This document shows positions 60,856-64,000 of a stretch of DNA of 64,000 bases, in pieces. The notes under the pieces are model-generated. The model had not been told where the DNA came from, searched no databases, and saw only the letters and a list, made by a program, of their open reading frames with translations. This DNA is from a virus. Each line of letters opens with the position of its first letter. Within the stretch, counting starts at the first letter, position 1. The stretch covers positions 24,969 through 88,968 of the IMG/VR virus record IMGVR_UViG_3300028766_000004. The stretch is one strand, 5' to 3'. The position numbers were made by a program, and so were the translations under genes.

Positions 60856-61986
60856 TTATACATACTTCGATTTAGAAGTAGCCTTTTTCCTTTCAATCTC
60901 TTCTGCTGTCATGTCGTGCCCTTTGTTATCCCCAATGGTTGATTCTTCTTTGATGTATTCGCCAGAAAGGACTTTATATACACCCCTTCCTTTGTCGGGT
61001 TTGTCGGTGAATAACCACCCCATAGAACACGTAAATGTTCCAAACACTTTACCTAAAAGCAAAGGACACTTCGGCATAATGTCTAAAATGCTTTGAAGCT
61101 GCTCAGCAGCTGTTCCTATATCTCCACATTCGGCAATATAAGCACGGATATTTTTCACATGGGTATTATTCTCGCCTTTTCCGTTATACAAAGATTTAGC
61201 TTCCTGAATTTTAGGAAGACGTGGATACTTCACACAAAGCTTGTTCCAGTCCCACATGAAAGCAACGGCGAGCCAATAATCGGTCATTTCTCCACCACTC
61301 CAGTCTCGTTCTTGAAGAGGTTTCTCAGAGTCAACGATTAAGCCATGTTTTAAGTTCTCGTTGTGAACTTTTGTTGCTTTCTTGATCAGACTTTTTGGCA
61401 TGTTCATATCTTGTCCTTCTTTCGCATCATTACTAATTGTTTCATCAGTGGCGGTTGATGCATTATCGGTGGCGGAAGAGATAGAGGAGATAATATGAGT
61501 ATTACTTATATTATTAACTACTAGTATTTCTCTCTCTCTCTTATTGACCACTACATACGGTGGCGACTTGGTGTTTTCGGTGGCGACTACCCCATTATCG
61601 GTGGCGACTACCCCATTATCGGTGGCGAAATCAGCTAATAAACATTCTGGTGTATTTCTTGCTATTACAGCGCCCAAAGCTTCAATTCTTTTATCCATGT
61701 CGGCATAAGAAACGATCGCCTTAGCAACCAAACTATCTTTAAATTGGAGCACAAAACCATTGTATTTATCATGTTTTTCAAAAAGCCTAAACGTTGTCAA
61801 AAATCGCAGACATCTTGCGATATGGTTTGCACCAACTCCAGATATTTTTTGAATGGTTCGAACATTTGGGGATACGTAGTCTTCACCCTTTAGCTCTTCG
61901 AATCGAAGAAGTGCTATGTACACTCTTCCAACCTTACTATCAAAACATGTAAGTGTGTTTATAACTTCAAAAATTGAAACATCCAT
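60856..61986 (-). CDS. Replication initiator, lambda O-like
   Basis: 376 residues in three parts: N-terminal winged-helix domain (1-110; VRTIQKISGVGANHIARCLR helix), a low-complexity linker (120-181) made of repeated ATDN units encoded by the iterons, and a C-terminal domain (about 205-345; YWLAVAFMWDWNKLCVKYPR) likely to contact the loader or helicase. The layout is that of lambda O and phage replisome organisers. It binds origin iterons inside its own gene and starts replication. Sits directly upstream of the loader and helicase genes. Confidence 0.78.
   Translation of the reverse strand: MDVSIFEVINTLTCFDSKVGRVYIALLRFEELKGEDYVSPNVRTIQKISGVGANHIARCLRFLTTFRLFEKHDKYNGFVLQFKDSLVAKAIVSYADMDKRIEALGAVIARNTPECLLADFATDNGVVATDNGVVATENTKSPPYVVVNKREREILVVNNISNTHIISSISSATDNASTATDETISNDAKEGQDMNMPKSLIKKATKVHNENLKHGLIVDSEKPLQERDWSGGEMTDYWLAVAFMWDWNKLCVKYPRLPKIQEAKSLYNGKGENNTHVKNIRAYIAECGDIGTAAEQLQSILDIMPKCPLLLGKVFGTFTCSMGWLFTDKPDKGRGVYKVLSGEYIKEESTIGDNKGHDMTAEEIERKKATSKSKYV
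61446..61627 (-). repeat. Iterons and AT-rich stretch: candidate replication origin
   Basis: Six GGTGGCG-type repeats on the plus strand begin at 61446 (CAGTGGCGG), 61467, 61558, 61578, 61599 and 61620, at steps of 21, 91, 20, 21 and 21 bases. Two of them lie in perfect 21-bp units (CGGTGGCGACTACCCCATTAT less one base in length to the text limit). Between the two groups lies an AT-rich stretch (about 61490-61552). Such phased repeats beside AT-rich DNA inside an initiator gene are the lambda-type origin. Confidence 0.8.
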
Positions 61987-62388
61987 TTATTTGCCCTTTG
62001 CCATTTTTATCTTATCGAACGCTGTATTTATATAAACCATCAAGTCGATGTTCCCACCCTTATCTGGATGGTTAATCAAAGCCAAAGCTTTGTACGCGGC
62101 TTGGCAAACTTCCCATTGAGCTGTAGGAAGGAGACCTAATACTGCAAACGAATCATTGCTCGCCGGTAAGGGATCATCAATCCATGTAATCAAGTATCCT
62201 AACCGTTCTAGAATCTTGACCGCCACTTCTTGATATTCCAAATCTAAAAACCACTGGTTCAACTCACCACGATAGATTCTCGATTTTGCAGGAATCGTGT
62301 CGTGGAACATTCTAACCATGACACTGTTATACCCGGTCTGTATTGCTATCTTGTCTCCATGCCTAGATAATACTGCTTTGAACGCCAT
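61987..62388 (-). CDS. J-domain protein
   Basis: 133 residues. C-terminal 55 residues form a J domain: FAVLGLLPTAQWEVCQAAYK then ALALINHPDKGGN with H107-P108-D109 intact, and a final INTAFDKIK helix. N-terminal 75 residues are of unknown fold. J proteins activate DnaK; lambda also uses host DnaJ/DnaK to free DnaB from the initiator-loader complex. Its place between helicase and initiator genes suggests the phage brings its own J protein. RBS GGAAG; overlap with the helicase gene. Confidence 0.85.
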   Translation of the reverse strand: MAFKAVLSRHGDKIAIQTGYNSVMVRMFHDTIPAKSRIYRGELNQWFLDLEYQEVAVKILERLGYLITWIDDPLPASNDSFAVLGLLPTAQWEVCQAAYKALALINHPDKGGNIDLMVYINTAFDKIKMAKGK

Positions 62389-63958
62389 GTTGGTCTTCCT
62401 TAAGACAAACGAGACCCGCTGACGTTTCTTCTAAAATCTGTTCGTAACCCAAATCTCTATATAATTTGAAGTGTGCAAATGTGTGCTCGGTTAAAAAACG
62501 ATGAGTAGTATGAAGGAAGTCGTGAATGTGACACTCTTGTGGTTTCCCCTTCTTCAGCCGCTGCGACCTACCTACTTGTTGCTTACTTTGAGTGTCTCCT
62601 TTGCCTAGCCCCATCCTGAACAAATCGTCTATATTTTCGATTGATACCCCTTCGTCAAAAACACCGGAAGCAAGAATTACCTTGAGTTTACCAGTGATAA
62701 ACCTACTTTTAACCATTTCTCTTCTATCTAAATCATCTTCGCCAGTTAGAACTTCATATTCTATGCCATCGTCTAGTTCTGCTTCCATATTTTTAATGTG
62801 GTCTAAGAATCTAAATAAAACAAGAATTTGCGATCCGTTATCGTATTTTTCTTTAATCTTCATAGCAGCAAAGCGATTTAAATATAAGTTGTTAACAACC
62901 CCAAGATTATATACATCTTGGTACTTCGCATCTTCTGGAATATTATTCGGCTCCGGGATTCTATACCAATGAATGATAGGTCTAGCGATTATACCTAAAC
63001 TTATCAATTCCTGCTCTGGTATCTCATGGATCAATCCTCCGGTAGCCCCAATCAACAATAAATCATCTCCGCTAGCTCTCATAAAAGCTGTTCCAGTCAC
63101 ACCCACTCGATAATATGCATTCTTCATGTAATTACACAATGTATACCAAGTGTCACTCGAAGCGTGATGGCACTCGTCCATCAACAAGACTCTGATTCTG
63201 TTTGCGAATTCCACTGCTTCTGGGAGTGCTGGAATCTTCTCTTTTTTGGATTTTTTATCCAAACTAAGGAGACTTATCAGACTTTGGGTCATTGCAATAG
63301 TAACTCGTCTTGGTTCAAACACTCCACCCATGATGAGACCTACATCTTCACCCAACATGGCTTCAACCTCGTCGTGTAATTGTTTGGCGATAGATTTGTT
63401 ATTGATAAGGATTACGGCTGGCTCTGGAACGAGTTTACACACAGCGCTAAGTACGCTGCTCTTACCTCCAGATGTTGGAATCTGGATAACCCCTCGTTCA
63501 TACTTTAAAACCGCTCCTACGGCCTCAGATTGATGACCCCACAAGGTTCGTGTCTTTGTAGCATCCTTCGGATCAATCAGGCTTACCCTAGAAACATCAT
63601 CTGGGCTTGGACGTAGGCAAGGAGACCTTTCATCGATATAAACGGCCTGCAAGCCATTCTGTTCCAGTACAGATGCTACTACAGTGAGGCATCCTGTAGG
63701 GAAATACGGTTTGCCTAGCTTCCCACCCAACAAGAGATGTTTTTTTCCATCCCAGACTCGACGCGCACCACAAACCGGGCATTTCCCAGACCACGCATTA
63801 ATCTTCTGAAATCCACCCGGACACCGTTGACATATCCGATACAGCTTGCTCATGAAGAAGCCGGGAATGTAGTAAGACAGTGCCTTATCAACCTCAACCC
63901 TTGGGAAGTCCCCTTCAATGAAAGTATTGATATTTTGTATGCGTAGAACAGTTTTCAT
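62363..63958 (-). CDS. SF2 DNA helicase, UvsW-like
   Basis: 531 residues. N-terminal zinc ribbon (CQRCPGGF ... CPVCGARR, about 43-65). Motor motifs: Q-like LWGHQSEAV, Walker A IPTSGGKSS, DECH-box LLMDECHHASS, motif III VGVTGTAF, C-terminal domain with VLASGVFDEG and motif VI QQVGRSQRL. Similar to T4 UvsW and RadD-type helicases that remodel forks and D-loops. Terminal upstream hairpin suggests the start of a transcription unit. Confidence 0.88.
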   Translation of the reverse strand: MKTVLRIQNINTFIEGDFPRVEVDKALSYYIPGFFMSKLYRICQRCPGGFQKINAWSGKCPVCGARRVWDGKKHLLLGGKLGKPYFPTGCLTVVASVLEQNGLQAVYIDERSPCLRPSPDDVSRVSLIDPKDATKTRTLWGHQSEAVGAVLKYERGVIQIPTSGGKSSVLSAVCKLVPEPAVILINNKSIAKQLHDEVEAMLGEDVGLIMGGVFEPRRVTIAMTQSLISLLSLDKKSKKEKIPALPEAVEFANRIRVLLMDECHHASSDTWYTLCNYMKNAYYRVGVTGTAFMRASGDDLLLIGATGGLIHEIPEQELISLGIIARPIIHWYRIPEPNNIPEDAKYQDVYNLGVVNNLYLNRFAAMKIKEKYDNGSQILVLFRFLDHIKNMEAELDDGIEYEVLTGEDDLDRREMVKSRFITGKLKVILASGVFDEGVSIENIDDLFRMGLGKGDTQSKQQVGRSQRLKKGKPQECHIHDFLHTTHRFLTEHTFAHFKLYRDLGYEQILEETSAGLVCLKEDQHGVQSSII

Positions 63959-63960
63959 AA

Positions 63961-63998
63961 ATAAAAATATGGGTAGATGTTTTTTTTACACCCACCCA
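63961..63998 (-). terminator. Candidate terminator upstream of the SF2 helicase
   Basis: An 11-bp stem with two G-T pairs (63970-63980 with 63988-63998; TGGGTGGGTGT on the minus strand) and a seven-base A loop, followed by TATTTTTATTT on the minus strand. It would end a transcript from a gene beyond the right edge. Confidence 0.6.
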
Positions 63999-64000
63999 AA

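Noticed and set aside
61529-61542. Short TC repeat in the initiator gene as a separate microsatellite
   Set aside because: It is only about 12 bases and encodes Arg/Glu codons in frame; it may add to easy melting but does not need its own call.
61446-61627. Direct repeats that could be taken for a CRISPR array
   Set aside because: Spacing is 20-21 bp with no spacers, and the repeats lie inside an open frame; they fit iterons. No CRISPR array was seen in the window.

Overview
The window is one contiguous piece of the genome of a large, contractile-tailed (myovirus-type) double-stranded DNA phage. Every gene I can support lies on the minus strand, so the map reads from right to left, with tight packing, many ATGA/TAATG stop-start overlaps and strong AGGAGG-type ribosome binding sites. 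The plus-strand open frames are shadows. Strong Shine-Dalgarno sites and a tRNA-Ser with encoded CCA fit a bacterial host, but nothing here identifies it. No integrase, DNA polymerase or lysis cassette is visible; those would lie outside the window if present.

Right end to left. (1) 64.0-56.5 kb, replication: SF2 helicase, a J-domain protein, a lambda O-like initiator gene with phased GGTGGCG iterons and an AT-rich stretch inside it (likely origin), a DnaC-type loader, DnaB-type helicase, HAD phosphatase, primase and a SprT-like metalloprotease. (2) 56.4-51.4 kb, small accessory genes: zinc-ribbon proteins, an HNH nuclease, a dual-specificity-type phosphatase, a Nudix hydrolase and a secreted HNH-type nuclease, ending in a tRNA-Ser. 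(3) 50.7-46.2 kb: beta-rich, low-charge structural or fibre-like proteins, including one with eleven short glycine repeats. (4) 46.2-34.7 kb, packaging: a possible small terminase, an HNH homing endonuclease split by an in-frame TAA, large terminase, a RemA-like (DUF370) protein, a 1271-residue protein, and a portal interrupted by a 356-residue LAGLIDADG intein. (5) 34.6-19.1 kb, head: two more giant proteins (one with a HipA/PI-kinase-like core), a surface protein, a prohead protease whose C-terminus copies the N-terminus of the major capsid protein, a scaffold-like acidic protein and the capsid protein. (6) 19.1-16.7 kb: an intact IS608-like IS200/IS605 element (tnpA, tnpB, both subterminal hairpins) inside remains of a homing endonuclease gene. 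(7) 16.7-0 kb: head-tail connectors, sheath, tube, frameshifted tail chaperones, tape measure, hub, spike and baseplate wedge proteins, ending with a gene cut by the window edge.

How it fits together: the right block loads the replicative helicase at the iterons; the middle block packages DNA through TerL and the portal into a head built by protease, scaffold and capsid protein; the left block builds the contractile tail in the usual order. Mobile endonucleases (intein, HNH genes, interrupted homing endonuclease) sit in or beside packaging and capsid genes. Intrinsic terminators follow the capsid gene, the tail tube gene and the 25.2-26.2 kb gene. The points most worth checking are the iteron origin, the capsid-mimic tail of the protease, the 108-bp perfect repeat shared by the sheath and a head-region gene, the kinase-like giant protein, the portal intein, and an apparent AUC start for the baseplate J protein.
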